A stretch of DNA of 29,403 bases from an uncultured bacterium (GTDB lineage Bacteria; Bacteroidota; Bacteroidia; Chitinophagales; CAIOSU01), in NCBI GenBank assembly GCA_903861055.1, contig CAIOSU010000327.1:1-29403 (forward strand), given 5' to 3'. Shown in pieces: positions 21,423 through 28,960 of the stretch. Made by a program: the position numbers and the translations under genes. The notes beneath the pieces are model-generated. The model ran no database searches. It worked only from the letters and a program-made list of their open reading frames with translations, and had not been told where the DNA came from. Each line of letters opens with the position of its first letter. Position 1 is the first letter of the stretch.

Positions 21423-22778
21423 TTATTCCAAAGTTACCTTAATCTTCTCTACGCGGTTGTTGCCTACCGAAACTATGGTGAATTTGTATTTGCGATACAA
21501 TATCTCTTTCCCCTCGTCGGGTATCATACCTGCTAGTTCAAGCATTAGCCCACCCATCGATTCCGCATCGCCGCGTACCTCATCAAACGTATCTTCGCGC
21601 ACACCTAGTACTTTGCACAGGTCGTGAATCAAAGTTCTGCCCTCAAAAAGGAAGTTTTTATCGTCCAGCTTCTCAAAGTCTACCTCGTCGTGCTCATCAA
21701 ATTCATCTCTTATATCACCAATAATTTCTTCCAGAATATCTTCCAGCGTTACCATACCTGCTGTGCCGCCATACTCATCAACGGCAATAACCATATGTAC
21801 GCGGTTATCTTGTATATCCTTTAGCAGGTCATCAATCTTTTTAGTTTCGGGCACAAAGTAAGTTGGGCGGATAAGGTCTTGCCACTTTATGTCGCCCGAA
21901 CTACCCAAAAACTCCAATAAATCCTTCACGTACAATATGCCAAGGATGTTATCCAAGCTCTCGCGATAAACGGGTAGGCGAGAGTAGCCCGCTTCCTTTA
22001 CCTTGTCAAGCATCTCGCTATAGGTACTGCTCTCGTCCAGGCCCACAATGCTGGTGCGGGGGTGCATTATTTGTTTCACCTGTATGTTGCCAAACTTCAC
22101 AATGCCCTTCAGCATCTTTATCTCATCTACCGACGATTTTTGGTGCGCGGCTGTCAAGTCAATAGCCTTTTCTAGCTCCTCGGCATCAAACCCATCACCG
22201 TTGCCGTTGCGCTTGCCTTGAAGGCGTTTCTCAATCACCTTGGTACTCTCTACCAATAGGTAGCTAATTGGTTTGAAGGCGGTACGCAAAAACAACAGCG
22301 GGCCCGACATCATAACCACAAAAGTGTGGCCATAGCGAGTTGCATAAATCTTAGGTATCACTTCGCCAAACATAACTAACAGAAACGTAACACCAACCAC
22401 ATTTATACCCAAGTTTAGCCAAAAGTTGTCACTAATACCCAACTCTTTAAGTACAAAATACGACAGCACCACAATGCTCACGTTTACCACGTTATTAGCT
22501 ATTAGTATGGTTGCCAATAAATAGCGCGGGCGGCCTAATAGGTTAAGTATACGGTCGGTAGGCACACCAAACTCATCGCTAATGCGGCCAAGGTCTTTTG
22601 AGGATAAGGAGAAATAAGCCACCTCGGAGCCAGAAATAAGCGCACTGCACAGCAGCAGCAACAGAATAATAATGCCATAGATAATCAAACCCGAAACTGG
22701 GGTTTGAGCTGCAACTTGCAGAAATATCGGTAAAAGTTGCTGGACAGGATCGCCTCCGTCAGGACTACTACTTTCCAA
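21423..22778 (-). CDS. gldE: gliding motility-associated CNNM/CBS/CorC protein GldE
   Basis: A 451-residue membrane protein of the HlyC/CorC (CNNM) class. The CNNM transmembrane domain (about 28-185) has SALISGSEVAYFSLS (45-59) and VMFGEVIPKIYATRYG (135-150). A CBS pair follows (about 233-355: PVYRESLDNILGILYVKDLL, DEYGGTAGMVTLEDILEEII), and then a CorC_HlyC transporter-associated domain (about 365-450). Relatives move or sense Mg2+ or other cations. In F. johnsoniae GldE is linked with GldD, and overexpressed GldE can partly suppress a gldD point mutation as I recall; the mechanism is not settled. The gene is 30 nt downstream of ssb and 7 nt upstream of gldD, so the four leftward genes look like one operon. 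The start at 22778 gives the expected short N-terminal region before the first helix. Confidence 0.9.
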   Translation of the reverse strand: MESSSPDGGDPVQQLLPIFLQVAAQTPVSGLIIYGIIILLLLLCSALISGSEVAYFSLSSKDLGRISDEFGVPTDRILNLLGRPRYLLATILIANNVVNVSIVVLSYFVLKELGISDNFWLNLGINVVGVTFLLVMFGEVIPKIYATRYGHTFVVMMSGPLLFLRTAFKPISYLLVESTKVIEKRLQGKRNGNGDGFDAEELEKAIDLTAAHQKSSVDEIKMLKGIVKFGNIQVKQIMHPRTSIVGLDESSTYSEMLDKVKEAGYSRLPVYRESLDNILGILYVKDLLEFLGSSGDIKWQDLIRPTYFVPETKKIDDLLKDIQDNRVHMVIAVDEYGGTAGMVTLEDILEEIIGDIRDEFDEHDEVDFEKLDDKNFLFEGRTLIHDLCKVLGVREDTFDEVRGDAESMGGLMLELAGMIPDEGKEILYRKYKFTIVSVGNNRVEKIKVTLE

Positions 22779-22808
22779 TTGAATAGTTATTTAATGAAAC
22801 CATAAGGC

Positions 22809-23312
22809 CTAAAACGGCAGGTCATCGTTATAATCGTCGCCGTTTGCGCCACCCATATCTTGTGCTTGGGGTTGTGGTGCTACAGGCCCGCTTTGCTGCT
22901 GGGGTTGGCTACGTTGCTGCTGCTGGCCATATCCACCACCTGCGCTTTCGCTACCATAGCTACTGCCACCGCCAGTGCCGTCTTCTTTCTTATCAAGCAT
23001 AATGAAGTTGAGCCCCTCAACATCGGTAGCATACTTTTTAACGCCATTATCTTCCCACGAACGGTTGCGCAAGCGGCCTTCAAGGTATATCAAACTACCT
23101 TTCTTTAAGAACTTCTCTGCAACCTCTGCTTGGCGGCGCCAAAGGGTAATGTTGTGCCATTCTGTTTGGTCAATACGGTTGCCTTCTTTATCGGTATATC
23201 CTTCATTGGTGGCAATTGAAAAGCGCGCACGTGCAATGCCGCCTTCCAAATAGGTTACCTCAGGGTCGCGGCCAAGGTGGCCAAGCAATACAACTTTGTT
23301 TAATCCTCTCAT
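22809..23312 (-). CDS. ssb: single-stranded DNA-binding protein
   Basis: A full-length SSB of 167 residues. The OB-fold (1-108) begins MRGLNKVVLLGHLGRDPE and includes TEWHNITLW with the stacking aromatics. It is followed by a Gly/Gln/Pro-rich flexible linker (about 112-155) and the acidic interaction tip ending DDLPF. It coats ssDNA and recruits repair and replication proteins through the tip. The gene lies between mutY (21 nt upstream) and gldE (30 nt downstream). The two housekeeping repair genes and the two gliding genes therefore probably share a transcript, an arrangement I recall as conserved in the phylum. Confidence 0.96.
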   Translation of the reverse strand: MRGLNKVVLLGHLGRDPEVTYLEGGIARARFSIATNEGYTDKEGNRIDQTEWHNITLWRRQAEVAEKFLKKGSLIYLEGRLRNRSWEDNGVKKYATDVEGLNFIMLDKKEDGTGGGSSYGSESAGGGYGQQQQRSQPQQQSGPVAPQPQAQDMGGANGDDYNDDLPF

Positions 23313-23333
23313 GGTAGGTATATGTGCTCTCGA

Positions 23334-24422
23334 TTAGGTCAAACTTAAATATAACCGATTATCTTTTAAATAGCAATCAATAATCTTCGGGAAAGCAAAA
23401 TTATTCAATTTTTCTCGCTCTGTTGTTTTAAATCGAGTATCGCTTAAGTTAAGTTTCTCTGCCACAGCAATTTCTATAAAAACAGCATTGATTTTTTGGT
23501 GTGTTAGCTTCTGGGTATACGGACCCTTTACTGCTCTTACCTGCCACTGGGCAACATTGGTCAAATCGTTTAGAAAGCCAGCAATGGCTTCTTCATCAGG
23601 CTTCAGCAATTCATCACACTCCAACATCGGGAACTGGTACAGTTCCTGCCAAATATCCTTCCCTGTGCGCTGCTCCACAACGCTTTGCCCTTGGGCATCA
23701 ATTACAAAATAATGGAAGAAGCGTTCACGTTGCTTAATTTTCCCTGCTTTTATGGGCAGTTTATCCTGTAAGTTTTCCTTTTTCGCCACGCATTTACTCG
23801 CCAGCGGGCAGGTGCCGCACAATGGCAAGGCAGGCTTGCACAGCGTAGCGCCAAAGTCCATAATGGCTTGGTTGTATATGCCCGGCCGCTGTTGGTCAAT
23901 CAACTCGTTGGCCAATACCCCAAACTCCTTTTTAGCCGCTGGGCTATCAATGGGCGTTTCGATGCCAAAGTACCGTGACAAAACCCTATACACGTTGCCA
24001 TCCAGTACCGCCCTAGGCTCATTGTACACAAAACTGGCAATAGCCGCAGCCGTATACTCACCTACCCCTTTGAGCAATAACAACGATTCGTAGTTGTTAG
24101 GGAACTTGCCATCCAGTTCAGCGTCTATGTACTTGGCGGCAGCATGTAGGTTTCGGGCACGGCTGTAGTAGCCTAGCCCTTGCCAAAGTTTCATTACATC
24201 GTCGGCGGGAGCTTGCGCCAAATGCCGCACGGTGGGGTAAGTTTCGGTAAACTTAAGGTAATACGGCAGCCCCTGCTCTACACGGGTTTGTTGCAATATT
24301 ATCTCACTGAGCCACACTTTATAAGCATCCTTCTCAGCCTTCCAAGGCATGGGCCTATCGGTTGGGCGATACCATGACATGAGTTGCTCGGTAAAAAAGG
24401 TTTTGGGTAACAAAGAGGACAT
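23334..24422 (-). CDS. mutY: A/G-specific adenine glycosylase
   Basis: From the ATG at 24422 the protein has 362 residues. It has LSEIILQQTRVEQG with catalytic Glu40, the helix-hairpin-helix LLKGVGEYTAAAIASF (116-131), VLDGNVYRVLSRY with Asp141, a [4Fe-4S] motif C-x6-C-x2-C-x5-C (Cys195, 202, 205, 211), and a NUDIX-like C-terminal domain (about 240-362) that reads 8-oxoG. It removes A mispaired with 8-oxoG. The frame is open upstream to an ATG at 24488, but the extra 22 residues do not resemble the family, and a TATCTTCG promoter-like element lies in that stretch. It heads the leftward mutY-ssb-gldE-gldD unit and is divergent from porG (242 nt between starts). Confidence 0.93.
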   Translation of the reverse strand: MSSLLPKTFFTEQLMSWYRPTDRPMPWKAEKDAYKVWLSEIILQQTRVEQGLPYYLKFTETYPTVRHLAQAPADDVMKLWQGLGYYSRARNLHAAAKYIDAELDGKFPNNYESLLLLKGVGEYTAAAIASFVYNEPRAVLDGNVYRVLSRYFGIETPIDSPAAKKEFGVLANELIDQQRPGIYNQAIMDFGATLCKPALPLCGTCPLASKCVAKKENLQDKLPIKAGKIKQRERFFHYFVIDAQGQSVVEQRTGKDIWQELYQFPMLECDELLKPDEEAIAGFLNDLTNVAQWQVRAVKGPYTQKLTHQKINAVFIEIAVAEKLNLSDTRFKTTEREKLNNFAFPKIIDCYLKDNRLYLSLT

Positions 24423-24426
24423 AATG

Positions 24427-24434
24427 CGAAGATA
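24427..24434 (-). promoter_or_regulatory. -7-like element TATCTTCG directly ahead of mutY
   Basis: On the minus strand TATCTTCG is followed by CATT and then the ATG at 24422, so transcription from it would begin at or beside the start codon. It is identical to the element at 16978-16985. Confidence 0.3.
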
Positions 24435-24630
24435 GCGAATTAGCTTGATGGCAATTTGCCAGTAAAATGCTTGCCTACGAAGATGCAAGCCCTATAACGC
24501 TTAGCATTTAAAACGTTAACAAATCAGGCATAAACCACACTTCATTAACCACCAAACCTAACCCATACTTATTGGCAATAATCAGCCCATGCGCTACATT
24601 GCCACAATAAACAAATCTATATATCGTTCT

Positions 24631-24662
24631 AAAAGCCCAAAATTGTCTAATTTTGGGCTTTT
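24631..24662 (+). terminator. perfect hairpin abutting the porG start codon
   Basis: AAAAGCCCAAAATT (24631-24644) and AATTTTGGGCTTTT (24649-24662) form a perfect 14-bp stem with loop GTCT, A-rich before and T-rich at the end. By shape it is an intrinsic terminator, but no rightward gene lies upstream that it could terminate, and the porG ATG is only 2 nt beyond it. It may be an attenuator, a relic, or a DNA-level site; see findings. The stretch 24423-24630 holds no convincing gene. Confidence 0.6.
24648..24655 (+). promoter_or_regulatory. -7 element TAATTTTG inside the hairpin ahead of porG
   Basis: An exact TAnnTTTG octamer spans the last loop base and the right arm of the hairpin, 9 nt before the ATG at 24665. 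If used, the porG transcript would start at about 24660 and be almost leaderless, and the mRNA would lack the hairpin. No TTTG is found at the -33 spacing. Confidence 0.35.
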
Positions 24663-24664
24663 GT

Positions 24665-25510
24665 ATGATGCGGTATTTCTATAAGTTATCTCTACTCATC
24701 TCTGTGCTGGTTATGCTAGCATCACCTACTCGTGTGCAAGCACAAGATTGGGACTATGGAGTTTGGGCTGGTTTTAGCAATTACTTTGGCGATTTGAATA
24801 CGCGCACCAGCTTTGAATATATGGGTCCGGGGGCTGGCGCATTTGCCCGCTACAATTTCAATACCCGTTTGGCCTGGAAAAACGGTTTCAACTACGGAAA
24901 GGTATCTTTTTCGGATGAAGCCTCGCCAGACCCATTTCAGCGAGCACGCAATTTATCTTTCAGTTCCAACATTTTGGAGCTTACCAGCCAAATAGAAATC
25001 AACTTTTTCAGGTTTGAGCCCCGCAAAGACCGTTATAAATTTACCCCGTACCTTACTTTTGGCGTTTCGGGCTTTTATTTCAACCCCAAAGCCGAACTCG
25101 ATGGCGAAACGTATGCCCTACAACCGGTAGGCACCGAGGGGCAAAACGATGAAGCAACTGGCAAAAAACCGTACAGCCGCTTTGGTTTTGCCATACCAGT
25201 AGGTGGTGGTTTCAAGTATCGCTTTCACCCTGCTTGGACATTGGGCGTAGAATTGGGTGTGAGGGTTACTTTTACTGATTATCTAGATGATGTGAGTACT
25301 ACCTATCCTGCGAATGTATACAGTTTTGCAGTGCCCAGGAACATTGCCGAGGCACTGAGCGACCGCAGCGGCGAAGTAGGCGAGCCTATTGGCTATGCAG
25401 GCAAGCAACGCGGCATGTCTAATAAAAAAGATCAGTTCTTGTTCTTTGGTTTAAGTCTTAGTTATACTATACTAAAAGAACGTTGCCCTTGGCCTTCAAG
25501 AATTCTTTAA
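24665..25510 (+). CDS. porG: PorG-like outer-membrane protein (DUF6089 family), type IX secretion component
   Basis: A 281-residue exported protein. A signal peptide (1 to about 28, ending RVQAQ) leads to DWDYGVWAGFSNYFGDLNT, then alternating strands typical of an eight-stranded outer-membrane barrel (FARYNFNTRLAWKNGFNYG, YLTFGVSGFYFNP, IPVGGGFKYRFHPAWTLGVELG, ending FLFFGLSLSYTILKER). The opening and the LGVELGVRVTFTDYLDDVST block fit the DUF6089 group that includes PorG of Porphyromonas gingivalis, an outer-membrane partner of the PorK/PorN ring. The position immediately before uppS and bamA also matches P. gingivalis PG0189. The ATG at 24665 or 24668 is preferred over an in-frame TTG at 24653, which lies inside the hairpin. 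Assignment rests on motif recall plus synteny. Confidence 0.78.
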   Translation: MMRYFYKLSLLISVLVMLASPTRVQAQDWDYGVWAGFSNYFGDLNTRTSFEYMGPGAGAFARYNFNTRLAWKNGFNYGKVSFSDEASPDPFQRARNLSFSSNILELTSQIEINFFRFEPRKDRYKFTPYLTFGVSGFYFNPKAELDGETYALQPVGTEGQNDEATGKKPYSRFGFAIPVGGGFKYRFHPAWTLGVELGVRVTFTDYLDDVSTTYPANVYSFAVPRNIAEALSDRSGEVGEPIGYAGKQRGMSNKKDQFLFFGLSLSYTILKERCPWPSRIL

Positions 25511-25518
25511 TCATTTTG

Positions 25519-25526
25519 TACCTTTG
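25519..25526 (+). promoter_or_regulatory. -7 element TACCTTTG ahead of uppS
   Basis: An exact TAnnTTTG octamer in the 39-nt gap between porG and uppS, 23 nt before the ATG. It could serve a secondary start inside the porG-uppS-bamA-skp unit. No clear -33 element. Confidence 0.4.
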
Positions 25527-25549
25527 ACTGCCGCACCACCAACCGCCTA

Positions 25550-26302
25550 ATGGATAAAAAGAGCCAAATAGACCGCGAAAAACTTCCGCGCCATATCGCT
25601 GTGATAATGGACGGGAACGGTCGTTGGGCAAAGCGCCAGGGCCACAATCGCGTATTTGGGCACAAACACGGTGTAACAGCGGTGCGCGAAACAGTTGAGG
25701 CTTCTGCTGAGCTCGGCATACAATATCTTACCCTTTATGCGTTTAGTACCGAAAATTGGAGCCGCCCCAAAATGGAGGTAGATGCTTTGATGGAACTATT
25801 GGTGCGTACCATAAAATCGGAAGTGAAGACCTTAATGAAAAACGACATTCGCCTTGCTGTAATTGGCAAAACGGATATGCTGCCCGAACGGAGCCGTAAC
25901 CGCTTAGCCGAGGCAATGGAGGAAACCAAGAATAACAAACGCATGACCGTGGTGTTAGCACTAAGTTACAGCAGCAAGTGGGAAATAACTGAAGCCATTA
26001 GGCAGATTGCCGAAGATGCCAAAGCCGGAAAAATAAACCCTACTGGCATAAATGAGCAAACCTTGAGCGACCACCTAAGTACCAAAGGAATGCCCGACCC
26101 CGAACTAATGATACGCACCAGTGGCGAACAGCGCATAAGCAACTTTTTGCTTTGGCAGTTGGCTTACGCTGAGCTATATTTTACCGAAACCTTATGGCCC
26201 GATTTCCGCAAGGAGCACCTTTACGAGGCTATTGTTGACTACCAGCAACGCGAACGCCGATTTGGCAAGATAAGCGAGCAGATAAAACCGCAGATAAGTT
26301 GA
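25550..26302 (+). CDS. uppS: isoprenyl transferase (undecaprenyl diphosphate synthase)
   Basis: A 250-residue cis-prenyltransferase with the signature HIAVIMDGNGRWAKRQG (15-31, catalytic Asp21), LTLYAFSTENWSRP, and the IPP-site region LMIRTSGEQRISNFLLWQLA with YAELYFTETLWPDF. It condenses isopentenyl diphosphate units on a farnesyl primer to make the C55 lipid carrier for peptidoglycan and surface polysaccharide. The length and start agree with the family. Its TGA stop overlaps the TTG start of bamA (shared TTGA), so the two are translationally coupled. The porG-uppS-bamA-skp order is known from P. gingivalis. Confidence 0.96.
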   Translation: MDKKSQIDREKLPRHIAVIMDGNGRWAKRQGHNRVFGHKHGVTAVRETVEASAELGIQYLTLYAFSTENWSRPKMEVDALMELLVRTIKSEVKTLMKNDIRLAVIGKTDMLPERSRNRLAEAMEETKNNKRMTVVLALSYSSKWEITEAIRQIAEDAKAGKINPTGINEQTLSDHLSTKGMPDPELMIRTSGEQRISNFLLWQLAYAELYFTETLWPDFRKEHLYEAIVDYQQRERRFGKISEQIKPQIS

Positions 26303-28932
26303 AATATTTCCTATATACGTTGTTGGCTATTTGCTGCTACATACCTGCATCTGCGCAGCTAGATAGCAGTGGTGCGTCCCGTATCAACTACTCACTACCT
26401 ACCGAATATATCTTGGGTCCAGTTACCGTTTCAGGGGCTAAATATTTAGACCCTGATCTGATAGTGCCCCTTTCGGGACTTAAAGCAGGACAAAAAATTT
26501 CGATACCTGGCGACGATGTCGGTAAAGCTATTCGTAAGCTTTGGGAGCAAGGGCTATTTACCAACGTAGAGATACGCATACTGAAAACCTTGGGCAACAT
26601 TGTTTTCTTGGATATATTGGTAACCGAGCGGCCCCGCTTGGGCAAATTTGCCTTTGAAGGAAAAATTAAAAAAGGCGAGCAGGATGAACTGCGCGATAAA
26701 ATAAAACTGATAAGCGGCCGGGTACTTACCGAAAACCTTAAAACCAACACCATCAACATTATCCAAAACCATTACAAGGATAAAGGATACTTGAATGCCA
26801 AGGTAACGCTTAAAGAATCGGCAGACACTATACTGAATAACAGCGTAATACTTACCATAGTAGTAAATAAAGGTGGCAAGGTTAAAATTGGTAGTATTCT
26901 TTTTGAGGGTAACACCGTGGTGAGCGATGCCACTTTGCGCAAGAAAATGAAGGATACCAAGGAAAAGGTGCATTTGGATATTGCGGGTATTATTAGCCCC
27001 GAAAACATAAAAGCTGCCAAAAAGGATACTTCGAGCTTTATGGAGATACTGGAAAACCTAGCTCCATCGCGAACCATTGATTACTTCGCCGACAAGGCCA
27101 GATTGAATATTTTCAGTGCTTCAAAATTTATACTGAAGGATTATAAAGCCGATAAAGAAAAACTAGTTGAACACTACAATTCGCTTGGTTTTAGAGATGC
27201 CGAAATACTTGCCGACAGTGTTTATATGGAGAATGGAGAATTGCAAATCCGTATAAAAGTAAATGAAGGCATACAGTACCATTTTCGCAATGTAACCTGG
27301 GCCGGCAACACCATATATAGCAGCGATACGTTGGCCAAATTGTTGGGCATAAAGAAAGGCGACATATACAACCGCAGCCTGCTTGATGAACGCCTTAATA
27401 TGAGCGAAAACGGAACTGACATTGCCAGCCTCTATATGGACAATGGCTATTTGTTTTTTCAGGTGAGCCCGCTGGAAGTTGCCGTAATAGAAGATTCCAT
27501 TGATATTGAGATTCGGGTATCGGAAGGGCCAATAGCCATTATTAACGAAGTGCGCATATCAGGCAATACCAAAACCAAGGAGTATGTTATCCGCCGAGAG
27601 CTGAGAACTATACCGGGCAACGTATTTAGCCGAAGTGATTTGATACGCTCGCAAAGGGAGATTATCAATTTAGGCTATTTCGACCCCGAGCAACTGGAAG
27701 TAGTACCTATCCCCAATCCTGAAAACGGCACGGTGGATATTGAGTACCGGGTAGTTGAGAAACCATCCGACCAGTTAGAACTATCTGCAGGTTGGGGCGG
27801 CAGGGGCCGAGGTGTAGTAGGCACTTTGGGCGTATCCTTTACCAACTTCTCTATCCAAAACATGTTCAAGAAAGGCTCTTGGAGTCCGCTACCGGCCGGC
27901 GACGGACAGCGACTCTCGCTTAGGGTACAAACCAACGGTAGAATTTATCAGTCGTACAACTTCTCATTTACCGAGCCTTGGCTTGGGGGCCGAAAACCAA
28001 ATTCATTCTCGGTGAGTTATTACAACTCTCGTTTTGCTACGCTCAGCATCGACAACAAAGTTATTTCTAGCCTAACTACCAATGGTGCCAGCGTTGGTAT
28101 AGGTACAAGGTTAAAATGGCCCGATGACTACTTTACTTTCCAAGCTTTAGTGCAGTTTCAGAACTATAAACTAGACAACTGGACGTCATCAAACTTTATC
28201 ATTACCGATGGCCGCTCAAACAACCTGAATCTTAAATTCGTATTGGCACGTAGTTCGGTTTACAACCCAACCTACCCTACCCAAGGCTCCAACATATCCT
28301 TGTCATTGCAAATAACGCCACCATACTCGCTACTTAGCGGTAAGGACTATACTGACCTGCCAGACAATCAAAAATATAAATGGGTAGAGTATCACAAATG
28401 GCGCTTCACGGCTGAGTGGTTTACCCCTATTACCAAAAACTTGAAACAGCCATTGGTATTGCGCGTAGCGGCTAAATTCGGTTTCTTGGGCTATTATAAC
28501 AAAGATATCGGTTACTCTCCATTTGAGCGCTTTGAATTGGGTGGCGATGGTATTTCCAACATCCAGTTTTTTGGTAGGGATATCTTAGCATTGCGCGGTT
28601 ACGACGTGTTAAGCCCCAATACCGGATCACCGTTTTTCAATAAATTTACCGTCGAAATGCGTTTCCCTATCTCTCTAAACCCATCGGCTACCATATTTGC
28701 AACAGCCTTTTTGGAGGGTGGAAACTTCTACAACGACATAAAAAGTTATAATCCTTTCGATATAAAACGTACGGCTGGCCTAGGTGTTAGGATAATGTTG
28801 CCTATGTTCGGGTTGCTAGGTTTCGATTATGGCATAGGCTTTGATAAGGATGCTGGGACAGCAAATGGTTTCGGAGACTTCTTAAACAAATACGGAAAAT
28901 TCAGTATCGTGTTAGGCTTCGAACCAGAATAA
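26299..28932 (+). CDS. bamA: outer-membrane protein assembly factor BamA
   Basis: An 877-residue Omp85 protein with a signal peptide (1-20, YIPASAQ). Five POTRA domains lie at about 37-112, 113-193, 194-312, 313-395 and 396-480 (for example VKIGSILFEGNTVVSDATLR, YHFRNVTWAGNTIYSSDTL, AIINEVRISGNTKTKEYVIR). A beta-barrel follows (about 490-877) with the conserved L6-type motif ALRGYDVLSP. POTRA3 carries an insertion of about 40 residues (about 235-275, SPENIKAAKKDTSSFMEILE). It folds and inserts barrel proteins into the outer membrane. The start codon must be TTG at 26299, because it is the only start that keeps the signal peptide. The C-terminus ends VLGFEPE rather than at the usual aromatic residue. 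Confidence 0.95.
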   Translation: MKYFLYTLLAICCYIPASAQLDSSGASRINYSLPTEYILGPVTVSGAKYLDPDLIVPLSGLKAGQKISIPGDDVGKAIRKLWEQGLFTNVEIRILKTLGNIVFLDILVTERPRLGKFAFEGKIKKGEQDELRDKIKLISGRVLTENLKTNTINIIQNHYKDKGYLNAKVTLKESADTILNNSVILTIVVNKGGKVKIGSILFEGNTVVSDATLRKKMKDTKEKVHLDIAGIISPENIKAAKKDTSSFMEILENLAPSRTIDYFADKARLNIFSASKFILKDYKADKEKLVEHYNSLGFRDAEILADSVYMENGELQIRIKVNEGIQYHFRNVTWAGNTIYSSDTLAKLLGIKKGDIYNRSLLDERLNMSENGTDIASLYMDNGYLFFQVSPLEVAVIEDSIDIEIRVSEGPIAIINEVRISGNTKTKEYVIRRELRTIPGNVFSRSDLIRSQREIINLGYFDPEQLEVVPIPNPENGTVDIEYRVVEKPSDQLELSAGWGGRGRGVVGTLGVSFTNFSIQNMFKKGSWSPLPAGDGQRLSLRVQTNGRIYQSYNFSFTEPWLGGRKPNSFSVSYYNSRFATLSIDNKVISSLTTNGASVGIGTRLKWPDDYFTFQALVQFQNYKLDNWTSSNFIITDGRSNNLNLKFVLARSSVYNPTYPTQGSNISLSLQITPPYSLLSGKDYTDLPDNQKYKWVEYHKWRFTAEWFTPITKNLKQPLVLRVAAKFGFLGYYNKDIGYSPFERFELGGDGISNIQFFGRDILALRGYDVLSPNTGSPFFNKFTVEMRFPISLNPSATIFATAFLEGGNFYNDIKSYNPFDIKRTAGLGVRIMLPMFGLLGFDYGIGFDKDAGTANGFGDFLNKYGKFSIVLGFEPE

Positions 28933-28960
28933 TTGGTTTAACACTTAAAAACACACCAAA

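Noticed and set aside
24423..24488. Upstream ATG of mutY adding 22 residues
   Set aside because: The added residues do not match MutY N-termini and include the TATCTTCG promoter-like sequence; 24422 fits the family.
24589..24684. 31-codon frame running through the hairpin ahead of porG, possible leader peptide
   Set aside because: It has no run of regulatory codons, overlaps the porG start out of frame, and nothing supports its translation beyond an ATG.
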